64,000 bases of DNA, from assembly GCA_941918925.1 (NCBI GenBank), contig OW799236.1, forward strand, positions 66,736,685 through 66,800,684, read 5' to 3'. Shown piece by piece: positions 10,453 to 21,008 of the stretch. Position 1 is the stretch's first letter; the number at the start of each line of letters is the position of its first letter. Under the pieces are notes generated by a model, which did not search any database, was not told the DNA's origin, and worked only from the letters and a program-made list of their open reading frames with translations. The position numbers and the translations under genes were made by a program. This stretch comes from Phyto melanocephala. Taxonomy: Eukaryota; Arthropoda; Insecta; Diptera; Rhinophoridae.

Positions 10453-12288
10453 TATTATAACTTTTAAAAATTAATTCAAAGAGTAAATTAAGTGCAGAAA
10501 CCACTATCATCGTTGGGCAAAGGGTGGTTTTTTATTTGCTGAAAGATGAGACTTTCCATGCATAGTAAAATATACATGCAATTCTGCATAAAAAAATGTT
10601 AAAAATTAATCGAAATGAGTTTATCCTGCTTTACTGTCATTTTAATATGATACCTGTAAGACATTTTAACCCAAATTCAATTACTTTATCTGGCAACAAT
10701 TTGGTATTTATTTATACTAATACAACAATAACTGAAGAAAACTAAATTTTTTACAGTATTAAAGTCCAAAATATCTTACATTTTATTAAAACTTCATTTG
10801 AACTTTTATGCTTTAATTATTAAATGTTTTTTTTATTTAGACAAGTACTTACATTAAAACTTTAAATAAAATCAGTTTTATTTTACATTCGCTGTTTCTC
10901 TAGGAAGCCCAAATCACCAAATAATAATAATAAATAATAAACATTTTCATAAATGTTTTAAGAGTATTAAGTATAATATTTTTTTAAAGGAAAACAAGCA
11001 TAATTTAATGACATCCTCCACTGTGTATAATCTTGCAATAAACATTTAAAAGAAACACAAAAATAAGAAAAATAAAAAAAAATATCATTAAAATATTATA
11101 TTTTACGATTTTTATAAAATTTTATTTCAAATTCCTTGGTGAGAAGTAGAAAAGTATTGTAGAGAAGCACACACACCCAGCAAAAACTAGGTAATCAATT
11201 GCTCTTACTGAACAACATACCTTTTATTGACTATTACATATCGTCTGTCTTACTAAGAAGTATTTTAGTAATGACTTGATTTATGTGATACGTAGGTACT
11301 TATTTTCAGACATTTGCTTGAACATACACACAATACTATTTCTTGTTGCGAAATTTGCTATGAGCCATACAAATAAACAACTTTTTATAAATCTCATTTA
11401 GTTTAACACGAATAGACCTATAGACTTTTACTGATTTTTAAATTTCAAATTAACGTATCGCAGAGTAATATAACAGAATTTTCGTCCTTAAAAGCACAGA
11501 ACGACTTTTGTAAGTCCTAATAGTAAATAGTCCCTATTTATAAGCGATCGTAATAAGTACTTATTTAAGCCTTATCTATAACCAAGCGTGGTAAGTACTT
11601 GCCTCCAATGACATCGCCGTGTTAAAATAGAACTGTTTTCCAGTACTTTCAACTCATTGTTTTGTAATGTATTATTTTGCTGGGCATAAATAAGTAAGAC
11701 TGTTGAAGATGAAAATGTTACACGGAATAGTGTGTATGTAAATACGTGTGTGATTACAAAACATTTTCGTAACACTAACAAAGCAGTACTACCCATATAA
11801 TAGAAAGTTTACGAGCTCCGGTTTACCCCAAAACGTTTGTCATATTTATTTCCAAGCTTATGATGTATGAGGGTGAGCGTTTAACCGTTAAAATATATAT
11901 GGAAAGACATGTGTGTATGTGTTAAATAGAGTGTGTTAGTTTCGAATATTACATTCGGTTTATTCATACTTTTCGTCTTCTATTATTTGCTCTGTAATGT
12001 CATCAGTGGGTAATAAAAGAAACACCAAAAGTTTTGTTGTTATCGTTTTACTTTAAAAAATGTGAATATTCTTGGGCAAAAATTCTTATAAAATTTAAAC
12101 TTGTATTCACATCTAAGTGTGTTTTAAAGCCAAAGATTTTAAATTGTAGCTATTGCTATTCTTTGAACTCTATTGTGAAGCATAACATTTTCCCAAAAGA
12201 ATTTTACAACTAAAATAAAAAGCCAACTTTGGAAGTTTGTAAAATTAGAGCTTTTTGGCTCACGACTTAAGGACACATTTAAAAAGAA
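10453..12288. other. 1.8 kb AT-rich spacer
   Basis: No gene is supported. A minus frame at 11572-11796 (74 codons) has no motif I recognise. Some stretches (11160-11560, 11800-11990) are less AT-extreme than the neighbours but show no repeat structure or splice-like pattern. Confidence 0.5.
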
Positions 12289-12432
12289 ACAAGTAAGAGC
12301 ATTATATTCGGCTGTGCCGAATCTTTTATACCCACCACCAATTTTGTGTACATTTAAAGCACAATATTTATTATTTTGTTAATCGCTATGGAATAATCTC
12401 TTTATAATAAAATATGTATCACTTTCTTTGTA

Positions 12433-13068
12433 GAGGGTGGTTAAGTTTTAAGGGCCCATGTTGAAAATTAACTACACCTAGTCTTTAAATTGGTTTTCTT
12501 CACTTCACTTGACATTTCTCAATCACAAACTTACTCAATTTGATCCGCGGAAAGATACGCGTGGAAGGATACGCAAATGAGCAACGCTTTAAAGTTATTC
12601 AGGTTTTTTTATAAAAATGGGCGTTCAAACCAAAATGCATTTTGTGCACTTCGTAATTCTTTTGATCAACATAATCGTTAAAATTCGTTCACAATCGGAA
12701 GAATTGTAAAAAATATTTAAATTTCTGCCAAACAGGTCTGTATAAAATGCTAGAAAATCTGTGAATGCCTTCTTAGTTCGTTGAATGCGAACCATTGCTG
12801 CTTTTTTCCAATAGTGTAGCAAAAGAGAAGTCAACCTCGACTCATCATCATGCCCAACAATTGAGCATCAACATTGTCATTGAAAATTTGGACCATCAGA
12901 TAGGGGAATGGCGCCAAGGATGGGGGGGGGGCCATTAAGCCGATATTTTGTTAAATTCATAATTGAACCGTACAAATATTATCATTATTAAAAGAAATGA
13001 TAATAATTTCTTAAATAATTTGTGTTTTATTTAAAATCAACATCGGCCCTTAAAATTTAACCACCCTT
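12433..13068 (+). mobile_element. Tc1/mariner deletion derivative, 636 bp, TA TSD
   Basis: Inverted repeats of about 32 bp (AGGGTGGTTAAGTTTTAAGG at the left; the right end, reversed, differs at one of these positions) are flanked by TA at 12431-12432 and 13069-13070. The uninterrupted host sequence is seen in the related copy near 29145-29170. Inside, 12575-12660 translates on the plus strand as a mariner-type N-terminus (EQRFKVIQVFYKNGRS...ALR), corresponding to the first helix-turn-helix; the catalytic region has been deleted. A poly-G run (12920-12930) lies in the right half. Confidence 0.75.
12575..12700 (+). pseudogene. Mariner transposase N-terminal fragment
   Basis: Readable as ANEQRFKVIQVFYKNGRSNQ and, after a few residues, CALRNSFDQHNR. 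In the mariner family this is the start of the DNA-binding domain that recognises the inverted repeats. Stops interrupt it after about 40 residues and no catalytic Asp motif follows. The fragment is similar at DNA level to the relic at 24180-24310. Confidence 0.6.
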
Positions 13069-13084
13069 TATAACTTCGATATGA

Positions 13085-13900
13085 TAGTAAAATGTTTTCA
13101 TAAATTTGGTCTTTTAGTGAAAGAAGTCGTTAACGTAGGCGTGTCAATAAAGTTTCTGCTAATAAATACAACTTAGATATTTCAATATAGTCCTTTATTT
13201 TCCCAAAAACTTTGTCAATAGAGAAATCACATGTATTTAAGACAAACCGTTATATGGGACGTAGGCGTTAAAGTTGGCGTATCACCTAAACTTTTTGGCA
13301 CAACAATTACAATGATTAGAAGGATATACGTAGCAAATTTCATCATCATACCTCTAATTTTGTCGGTTTTATGAGCTTTTCAATTATTTAAATCTTTTCG
13401 TAAATTTAGTCCTTTAGTGAAACTGGGCGTTAAAGTACGCTTGTCAATAAAGTGTCTGCTATTAAATACAACTAATATTTTTCAATGTAGTCCTTTATTT
13501 TCCCATAATCTTTATTAATAGAGAAATTATATGAATTTCAGTTAAAACGTTATATTGGAGGTGGGCGTAAAAGTGGGCGTGGCAGCTTAATTTTCTGGCA
13601 TAGTAATGACATTGCCTAGAAGGATAAACGTAGCAAATTTGATCATCATACCTCTAATTTTGGCGGTTTTATGAGCTTTTAAATTTCATTAACGATAGAT
13701 AACGTGAAAAGTGGGCGTTATAGAAGGCGTATCAAAGTTGTTTTTACTAATGAGTACAACCTAGATGTTTCAATATAGTCCTTTATTATTCCAAAATCTA
13801 TATTAATGGAGAAATTATATGAATTTTGGGTAAAACGTTATATGGGAGGTGGGCGTAAAAGTGGGCGTGGCACATTGATTTTCCGTTGCAAAAAAGCCTC
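13085..13900. repeat. ~300-bp tandem repeat, about 2.8 units
   Basis: The phrase ttcaatatagtcctttatt recurs at about 13181, 13481 and 13769, and the phrase cctctaattttggcggtttt at about 13351 and 13650. Each unit also has a GTGGGCGT/GTAGGCGT cluster and gtagcaaatttgatcatca. Units are clearly diverged, so the expansion is old. It lies inside the family 3 DINE-like element and is shared in part by the copy near 28.9-29.2 kb. Confidence 0.7.
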
Positions 13901-14492
13901 TCACCAATAAGCAAAGTGTGCAAAATTTCAGAGTCGTATATCCAATTTTGTTGCTTTTATGACCTTTTAGTTTTGAAATATACCGAAAAATACACTGTGC
14001 GGTATAAATTTTCGTACATTTTGATCGATAACTCCTTTCCTATTGCATAGATTTAAATAATTTTCAAGGAAAAATATTGTTTTTAATCAGGTAATATATC
14101 TTCGAAGTTTCATAAATCTACGTTAATGTGTTTGCACACAATTCCATTTTAATCGATGTTCGAAGGACACGGTTTTTTCGACCTACTCTTGCCTTTCGAG
14201 CTATAACTCTCTTCCTAATATTCCGATTTAGCCCATTTGCAATACCAAACAAACCTTGTCTATAAGAAAGATTCTGGCAAAATTTGAGCCCCCTAGCTTT
14301 TCGGTGCGACCTCTCTCGTGCTTTCAACAGACGGACAGACTGACAGACGGACGGACATAGCTAGATCGTCATCAAATCAAACCCTGATTCAGAATATATA
14401 TACTTTATGGGGTCTAAAATGGATATTTCGATGTGTTACAAACGGAATGACAAAATGCATATACCCCCACCATTTTTTTGGTGGCGGGTATA

Positions 14493-15229
14493 AAAAATTG
14501 ATAAAGGGAGCATTCATTTCCAATTGTCTGTGATAATATTTATCTGTATATTTTTTATGTAATTTTTTGTTGTAACAGACAAGTTTGTCTAAATGGATTC
14601 CAAAACGCAACCTCCAGATTGCTACTGAATAGTAAACAAGGGCAGCAATATCTTAATATTAAAAGTATATTTTATTAATGTTCCCCTTCCACACCATAGT
14701 GTTTTTTCATTTCAATAAAGGTATTATCAATACATCCAACTGCATAGGGTCCAGTGATCGGCTTTGAGTCGTTTTGTCAATATTCATAGTGAGTCGTAAA
14801 ATTTGAGTACAAGTGCGTATAAATCATTGAAATTTAACTAAGCTGACGTACGCATACCCACAACAACGTTGTTAAGAAACTACTTTTCTTCATAGAATGA
14901 AGCAAGTTGACTCAACAACAAAAACATAAACAGCTCTCATTTGTATGAAGAATAAACAATATTGCCAGGTCGGAGAGTGAAAGATATTTTTTGGCCGCCA
15001 GATAATTTGCAATTTTACAATGTGTGTTATACATTTTTTGCAAGTATCACTATTTAATTTTAAAATAAATGCAACCTTTAGGCTAAGTTTTGGTTGTCTT
15101 CTATTATAAGAGGCAAACAAAAACAGTTATTTTGTGTTTTTTTTATTTTCATGTTCAAATTTTTTGCAGCAAATAAAAAAAACTGCGTTTTTAGGTGCTC
15201 ACTTAAATTTTACAGATAATATTATTTAT
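14493..15229. other. Spacer, nothing firmly recognised
   Basis: AT-rich. On the minus strand near 14690-14770 a short stretch reads YAVGCIDNTFIEMKK, faintly like the first-Asp region of PIF/Harbinger transposases, but no second motif, frame or terminus supports it. Confidence 0.4.
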
Positions 15230-15725
15230 TATACCCTTCACACAGTGAAAAAGGGTATATATAGGTTTGTCATTCCGTGTGAAATTTCTACAATTTTCAT
15301 TTCCGACCCCATAAAGTATATATATTCTGAAAGCTTATGAATAGGGGAGTCGATTAAGCTCTGTCAGTCTGTCAGTCTCTCCGTCTGTCCGTCTGTCCGT
15401 GTGTATGTTGAAATCAACTTTTTGGAGGCCCCCGACACCACCAAGACCCGCGTGAAGTATTAAAACATCAGAAATATTCGGGAGCAGATCGGTATTGAAA
15501 ATCAGAAAAATCTGTTCATAAACAACGGAGATATGAGCAAAAAACCACGACCACCTCGTTTTTTTTTTTTACTACAACACACACTGGATGAACGTAGGTT
15601 CGAATCCCAGCTGAGACAAAAAAATTTTTTTTTTTTTTATTTCCATTTAATTTTTTATTTATTTATTTTTTTTAATACATACACACATAAACTCAATTTA
15701 TAATTTTACAATGGTACGTTTTTGA
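15230..15725 (+). mobile_element. DINE/Helentron-like element, 3'-truncated
   Basis: Starts with a perfect 5' terminus tatacccttcacacagtg, TA core, and GTCY block (15363-15400); continues through the conserved gagatatgagc segment to a gaatcccagctgag box motif (about 15603-15617, reversed), a T-rich tract and acaatggtacgttttt. The hairpin and terminal cttacttgt are absent, so the 3' end is truncated at the border of the tandem array. Confidence 0.7.
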
Positions 15726-16038
15726 GCGGATAAAATCATTATAAAGAAAAAGAAAGAATAATTAAACATATAGTATGTATGTATGTCCGCATTTATTTAA
15801 AGAAAACAAAATGTCACCGCGGCTTTCGCTGCTAGAGATAACAAAGTAACAACAGCTATAACCTTGATTCAACGTAGCATGTGTGTGTGTGTAAAAAACC
15901 TACATACGAATATTCATTGAAACATATTGCTAATACTTAAATGTATGTATGTATGTATATGATTTTTATTTTGTATGAACCTCATATAGGTTGCAAGTAC
16001 TTTTGCACATTTAAGTTATATAAACATTCATCTGATGG

Positions 16039-16065
16039 TACTGTAGTGGCCACACCACTGAAGTA
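16039..16065. other. Hairpin/tRNA-like box segment, array unit 1
   Basis: Left arm TACTGTAGTGG, 5-nt loop, right arm CCACTGAAGTA. Two arm positions do not pair. Compared with unit 3, the third base of the left arm and its partner have both changed (G/C to C/G). Downstream, about 16081-16094, is a gttcgataccg B-box-like sequence. Confidence 0.5.
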
Positions 16066-16119
16066 TTAGGTTGGAGGTACGCTGTTCGATACCGTTCAAG
16101 TGTTTGCTGAATATTTTTT

Positions 16120-16862
16120 TATACCCTTCACCTGTGGTGCACAAGGGTGTATATAGCTTTGTCATTCCGTTTGTATTTTCTACAATTTTCATTTTCGACC
16201 CCATAAAGTATATATTTGCTGAAAGCTTATGAATAGAGGAGTCGATTAAGCCCTGACCGTCTGTCCGTCTATCCGTCTGCCCGTCTGTCCGTGTATTGGT
16301 TGAAATCAACTTTTAGAAGCAACTATATGTTCCTCAGATCTGTATATGGTATCAATCTCTTGGAAATATCCAGGAATGAATCGCTATTGAAATTCAGCAC
16401 AATCGCCCCATAACTTTCTGAGATATGAGCAAAAAACCACGACCACCTCGTTTTTTTTCACAATTACAACAACAACATACATACATATATACATGTAAAA
16501 AACATACCAAACAAAAAAAAATTACAAAAAAAAAATATTAAAAATAAGAAAAAAATAATAAAAAAAACTACAAAAAAAAATTTAAAAAAAATTTAAAAAA
16601 AATTTAAAAAAAATTTAAAAAAATTTTTTAAAAAAATTTAAAAAAAAATATATAAAAAAATAATAAAATATGAATAATATATTAAGTAAAATAAAATTTT
16701 TTTGGCTCAGCTGGGATTCGATGCCACATTTATTCTAACGTGTACGTATGCACGTATTTTATATATGGGATGAATGGTGATACAAACAATTGTTATTGCA
16801 TGACTACACGTTGTGAAGGGTATATAAGATTCGGCACGGCCGAATATAGCACTGTTACTTGT
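16120..16862 (+). mobile_element. DINE/Helentron-like element, subfamily 1b, complete
   Basis: Complete 743-bp plus-sense copy. 5' terminus tatacccttcacctgtggtg; TA core; GTCY block (16256-16292); gagatatgagc; A-rich tract (16500-16690); tRNA-like box motif in forward orientation (ggctcagctgggattcgatg at about 16702); conserved gaatggtgatacaaac; 3' hairpin gattcggcacggccgaat (about 16828-16845) and terminus ttacttgt at 16862. It sits in a run of T in array unit 1, and units 2 and 3 show the T run unoccupied, so no target duplication was made. Confidence 0.8.
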
Positions 16863-17805
16863 TTTTTATTTATTTTAAACATTTTAATGTTCCATGGTCA
16901 ATATGAGTAGTATATGAAATATCATGACTAGCAAAATACGCTGCACTATGAAAAAAAAACTAAACTAAATACATATCTATTTTTATGTATTTTTCCCATT
17001 GAGTACGTAGTATACGTTAATACATATTATATATTTTAAATTTCAATAATGTATGCTCTATTACTCTTTACTTTTTCCTTTTTTAATTATTTTAATTAAA
17101 CTATATATGTACGTAAATTTATTTTTTTACAATGGGATGTTATTTTTATATATGTATGTTCTTTAAGTATGTACGTATTTTATATGAGATGAATGGTGAT
17201 ACAAACTATTGTTATTGCATGACTACACCTTTACTTCTTCTTAATTTTTTTAATTAAACTTGCAAACAAGTGCAAGAAATTACATGCCGTTGGGAGATTA
17301 GCGGTTACATCAATAAACTTCAAATTCGTTGTTGTGTAAAAATTAATTTTTTTCACATAAATACCTAGATACATTCATACAAATGTCCATATAAATTACA
17401 TTTATTTATTTCCATTAAGAAATAATTTTAAATGCAATACCTTATGCTGAATGTAACAACTCTTTAGGAAAATAACAGCTTTTTTCAATCTTCCTCTGGT
17501 AACTCTGCTCACAATATTTTTCCAATATTTTTCAATCTTCCTCTGGTAACTATGCTCAAAATATTTAAAGAAAACAAAATGTCACCGCGGCTTTCGCTGC
17601 TAGAGATGACAGCGTAACAACACCTATAACTTTGATTTAACGTAGCGTGTGTGTGTGTAAAAAACCTACTTACGAATATTCATTCATACATATTGGTAAT
17701 ACTTAAATAGTATGTATGTATGTATATGTTTTTTATTTTTTATGTACTTCATATAGGTTGCAAGTACTTTTGTATATTTAAGTTGTATAAATATTCATAG
17801 GATGG

Positions 17806-17832
17806 TAGTGCAGTGGGTACACCACTGAACTA
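17806..17832. other. Hairpin/tRNA-like box segment, array unit 2
   Basis: TAGTGCAGTGG, 5-nt loop GTACA, CCACTGAACTA: 10 of 11 arm positions pair. It matches a pol III A-box consensus (TRGYNNARNNGG) and is followed about 30 bp later by gcagttcgatatc, close to a B box. Confidence 0.5.
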
Positions 17833-18708
17833 TGAAGCTGGTGGTACGCAGTTCGATATCATTAAGTGTTTGCTTAATTTTTTTTTTTTACATTTTAATG
17901 TTTCATGGTCAATATGAGTAGAATATGAAATATCACGACTAGCAAAATACGATGCACTATGAAAAAAAAAACTAAACTAAATACATATCTATTTTTATGT
18001 ATTTTTCCCATTGAGTACCTAGTATACATTAATACATATTATATATTTTAAATTTCAATAATGTATGCTCTATTACTGTTTACTTCTTATTTTTTTTAGT
18101 TAAACTATATATGTACGTAAATTTATATTTTTACAATGGGATGTTTTTATTTTTATATATGTATGTTTTTTAAGTATGTATGTATTTCATATGAGATGAA
18201 TGGTGATACAAACTATTGTTATTGCATGACTACACCTTTACTTCTTCTTAATTTTTTTAATTAAACTTGCAAACAAATGCAAGAAATTACCTACATGCCG
18301 TTGGGAGAATAGCGGTTACATCAATGAACTTCAACTTCGTTGTTGTGTAAAAATTAATTTTTTTTACATAAATACCTAGATACATTCATACAAATGTCCA
18401 TATAAATTACATTTATTTATTTCCATTAAGAAATAATTTTAAATGCAATAGCTTACTACACCTTTACTTCTTCTTAATTTTTTTAATTAAACTTGCAAAC
18501 AAATGCAAGAAATTACCTACATGCCGTTGGGAGATTAGCAGTTACATCAATGAACTTCAACTTCGTTGTTGTGTAAAAATTAATTTTTTTCACATAAATA
18601 CCTAGATACATTCATACAAATGTCCATATAAATTACATTTATTTATTTCCATTAAGAAATAATTGTAAATGCAATACCTTATGCTGAATGCAACAACTCT
18701 TAAGGAAA

Positions 18709-19467
18709 ACAAGTAACAGTGCTATATTCGGCCGTGCCGAATCTTATATACCCTTCACAACGTGTAGTCATGCAATAACAATTGTTTGTATCACCATTCA
18801 TCCAATATAAAATACGTGCATACGTACACGTTAGAATAAATGTGGCATCGAATCCCAGCTGAGCCAAAAAAATTTTATTTTATTTAATATATTATTTATA
18901 TTTTATTATTTTTTTTTTTATATCTTTTTTAAATTTTTTTAAAAAATTTTTTTAGAAAAATTTTTAAAAAATTTTTTTAAAATTTTCTTTAAAATTTTTT
19001 TTTAATTTTTTTTTTTTAGTTTTTTTTATTATTTTTTTCTTATTTTTAATATTTTTTTTTTGTAATTTTTTTTTGTTTGGTATGTTTTTCAAATGTATGT
19101 ATATATGTATGTTGTTGTTGTAATTGTGAAAAAAAACGAGGTGGTCGTGGTTTTTTGCTCATATCTCAGAAAGTTATGGGGCGATTGTGCTGAATTTCAA
19201 TAGCGATTCATTCCTGGATATTTCCAAGAGATTGATACCATATACAGATCTGAGGAACATATAGTTGCTTCTAAAAGTTGATTTCAACCAACACACGGAC
19301 AGACGGGCAGACGGACAGACGGACAGACGGTCAGAGCTTAATAGACTCCTCTATTCATAAGCTTTCAGAAAATATATACATTATGGGGTCGGAAATGAAA
19401 ATTGTAGAAATTACAAACGGAATGACAAAGCTATATATACCCTTGTACACCACAGGTGAAGGGTATA
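18709..19467 (-). mobile_element. DINE/Helentron-like element, subfamily 1b, complete
   Basis: Minus-sense complete copy of 759 bp, the near-identical inverted counterpart of 16120-16862. Reversed 3' end at 18709-18745 (acaagtaacagtgc and hairpin), box motif reversed at about 18844-18868, T-rich tract, GTCY block (19300-19335), TA core, terminal caggtgaagggtata. The array supplies the empty site: ggaaaataacagc occurs uninterrupted at about 17467 and 20471, and here it is split between the two A residues with no duplication. Confidence 0.85.
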
Positions 19468-19801
19468 ATAACAGCTTTTTTCAATCTTCCTCTGGTAACT
19501 CAGCTCACAATATTATTCCAATATTTTTTAATCTTCCTCTGGTAACTCTGCTCAAAATATTTAGAGAAAACAAAATGTCACCGCGGCTTTCGCTGCTAGA
19601 GAAAACAGCGTAACAACAGCTATAACTTTGATTCAACGTAGCGAGTGTGTGTGTAAAAAACCTACATACGAATATTCATTCATACATATTGGTAATACTT
19701 AAATAGTATGTATGTATGTATATGTTTTGTATTTTTTATGTACTTTATATAGGTTGCAATTACTTTTGTATATTTAAGTTGTATCAATGTTCATAGGATG
19801 G

Positions 19802-19828
19802 TAGTTCAGTGGGTGCGCCACTGAACTA
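19802..19828. other. Perfect 11-bp hairpin / tRNA-like box, array unit 3
   Basis: TAGTTCAGTGG, loop GTGCG, CCACTGAACTA: all 11 positions pair. The left arm also matches the pol III A-box consensus, and gcagttcgatacc about 30 bp downstream resembles a B box with one mismatch. This is either a tRNA-derived relic (SINE-like) or a plain inverted repeat; the sequence does not decide. Confidence 0.5.
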
Positions 19829-20832
19829 TGAAGTTGGTGGTACGCAGTTCGATACCATTAAAGTGTTTAATTAATTTTTTTTTTACATTTCAATGTTCCA
19901 TGGTCAATATGAGTAGTATATGAAATATCATGACTAGCAAACCACGATGCACTATGAAAAAAAAACTAAACTAAATACATATCTATTTTTATGTATTTTT
20001 CCCATTGAGTACCTAGTATACATTAATACATATTATATATTTTAAATTTCAATAATGTATGCTCTATTACTGTTTACTTCTTATTTTTTTTAGTTAAACT
20101 ATATATGTACGTAAATTTATTTTTTTACAATGGGATGTTTTTATTTTTATATATGTATGTTTTTTAAGTATGTATGTATTTTATATGAGATGAATGGTGA
20201 TACAAACTATTGTTATTGCATGACTACACCTTTACTTCTTCTTAATTTTTTTAATTAAACTTGCAAACAAATGCAAGAAATTACCCACATGCCGTTGGGA
20301 GAATAGCGGTTACATCAATGAACTTCAACTTCGTTGTTGTGTAAAAATTAATTTTTTTCACATAAATACCTAGATACATTCATACAAATGTCCATATAAA
20401 TTACATTTATTTATTTCCATTAAGAAATAATTTTAAATACAATACCTTATGCTGAATGTAACAACTCTTAAGGAAAATAACAGCTTTTTTCAATCTTCCT
20501 CTGGTAACTCTGCTCACAATAGTTTTCCAATATTTTTCAATCTTCCTCTGGTAACTCTTGCGGAAACCTATACTTTTATTTAATTTAATAAAATAAATCT
20601 TAGTTAAGGTAGTTATTAGTCAATTCTACTTTCAGATATTATTGACAGGCGAAAAACAAATTGTGATAATTTTTATTTATAAGCTCCTAAATAACTTGCA
20701 GACATGTTTGTGGCACTGCCTCTGGTTTTTTGTTTTTCTCATTAGAAGCAAATTTATCTCACATTTATAAACATTAGATATATAACAGAAGTAATTTCTA
20801 AATAAAAAAAAATATTTAAAAGGGTCTTAATT

Positions 20833-21008
20833 TTTTTTTTATTTTTTTTATTTTATTTTTTTAACATACATACGTAAATTTACAATTTTACAATGGGATG
20901 TTTTTATATATGTATGTTTTTTAAATGTATGTACTTATTTCATATGGGACTACACGTTGTGAAGGGTATATAAGATTCGGCATGGCCGAATATAGCACTC
21001 TTACTTGT
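20833..21008 (+). mobile_element. 3' fragment of a DINE/Helentron-like element
   Basis: T-rich tract, acatacatacgtaaatttac, acaatgggatgtttt, then gaagggtatataagattcgg, hairpin (one mismatch: GCATGGCC), and terminal cttacttgt at 21008. The 5' two thirds of the element are missing. Confidence 0.7.

Larger units (their letters stand above)
12289..14492 (-). mobile_element. Long DINE-like element, family 3, interrupted
   Basis: Minus-sense element. The reversed 3' end is at 12289-12325 (acaagtaagagc, hairpin ATTCGGC/GCCGAAT with a 3-nt loop). The 5' end at about 14325-14492 has a GTCY block (14328-14360), ctagatcgtcatc, the TA-rich core, and terminal ccaccatttttttggtgg gggtata. It is split at 12433-13068 by a mariner derivative. 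Between 13080 and 13900 it carries about 300-bp tandem repeats. The copy at 28368-29298 shows the same vocabulary without the insertion. Confidence 0.7.
15795..20565. repeat. Three-unit tandem array, ~1.0 kb unit, with DINE insertions
   Basis: The anchor atgtcaccgcggctttcgct occurs at 15811, 17579 and 19575. Each unit continues with a hairpin/tRNA-like segment, ccatggtcaatatgagtag, a truncated DINE 3' segment (gaatggtgatacaaac... stopping just before the hairpin), gccgttgggaga and two tcttcctctggtaactc phrases. After subtracting two DINE insertions (16120-16862 and 18709-19467) and one 230-bp internal duplication in unit 2 (18230-18450 repeated at 18452-18690), the unit is about 1.0 kb. The array ends near 20565. 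No protein-coding frame is conserved between units. Confidence 0.8.

Noticed and set aside
14680..14790. Minus-strand YAVGCIDNTFIE, resembling the first-Asp region of Harbinger transposases
   Set aside because: Only about 15 residues, no second motif, stops close by on both sides.
16028..16309. Minus frame of 93 codons and its counterpart at 19278-19613
   Set aside because: Both run through the GTCY tract and TA core of DINE-like copies; not conserved as protein.
17795..17880. Candidate functional tRNA gene in the array (A-box and B-box-like words)
   Set aside because: The segment cannot fold as a cloverleaf: the A-box pairs with the sequence directly after it, and no acceptor stem is found. 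Kept only as a tRNA-like or hairpin feature.
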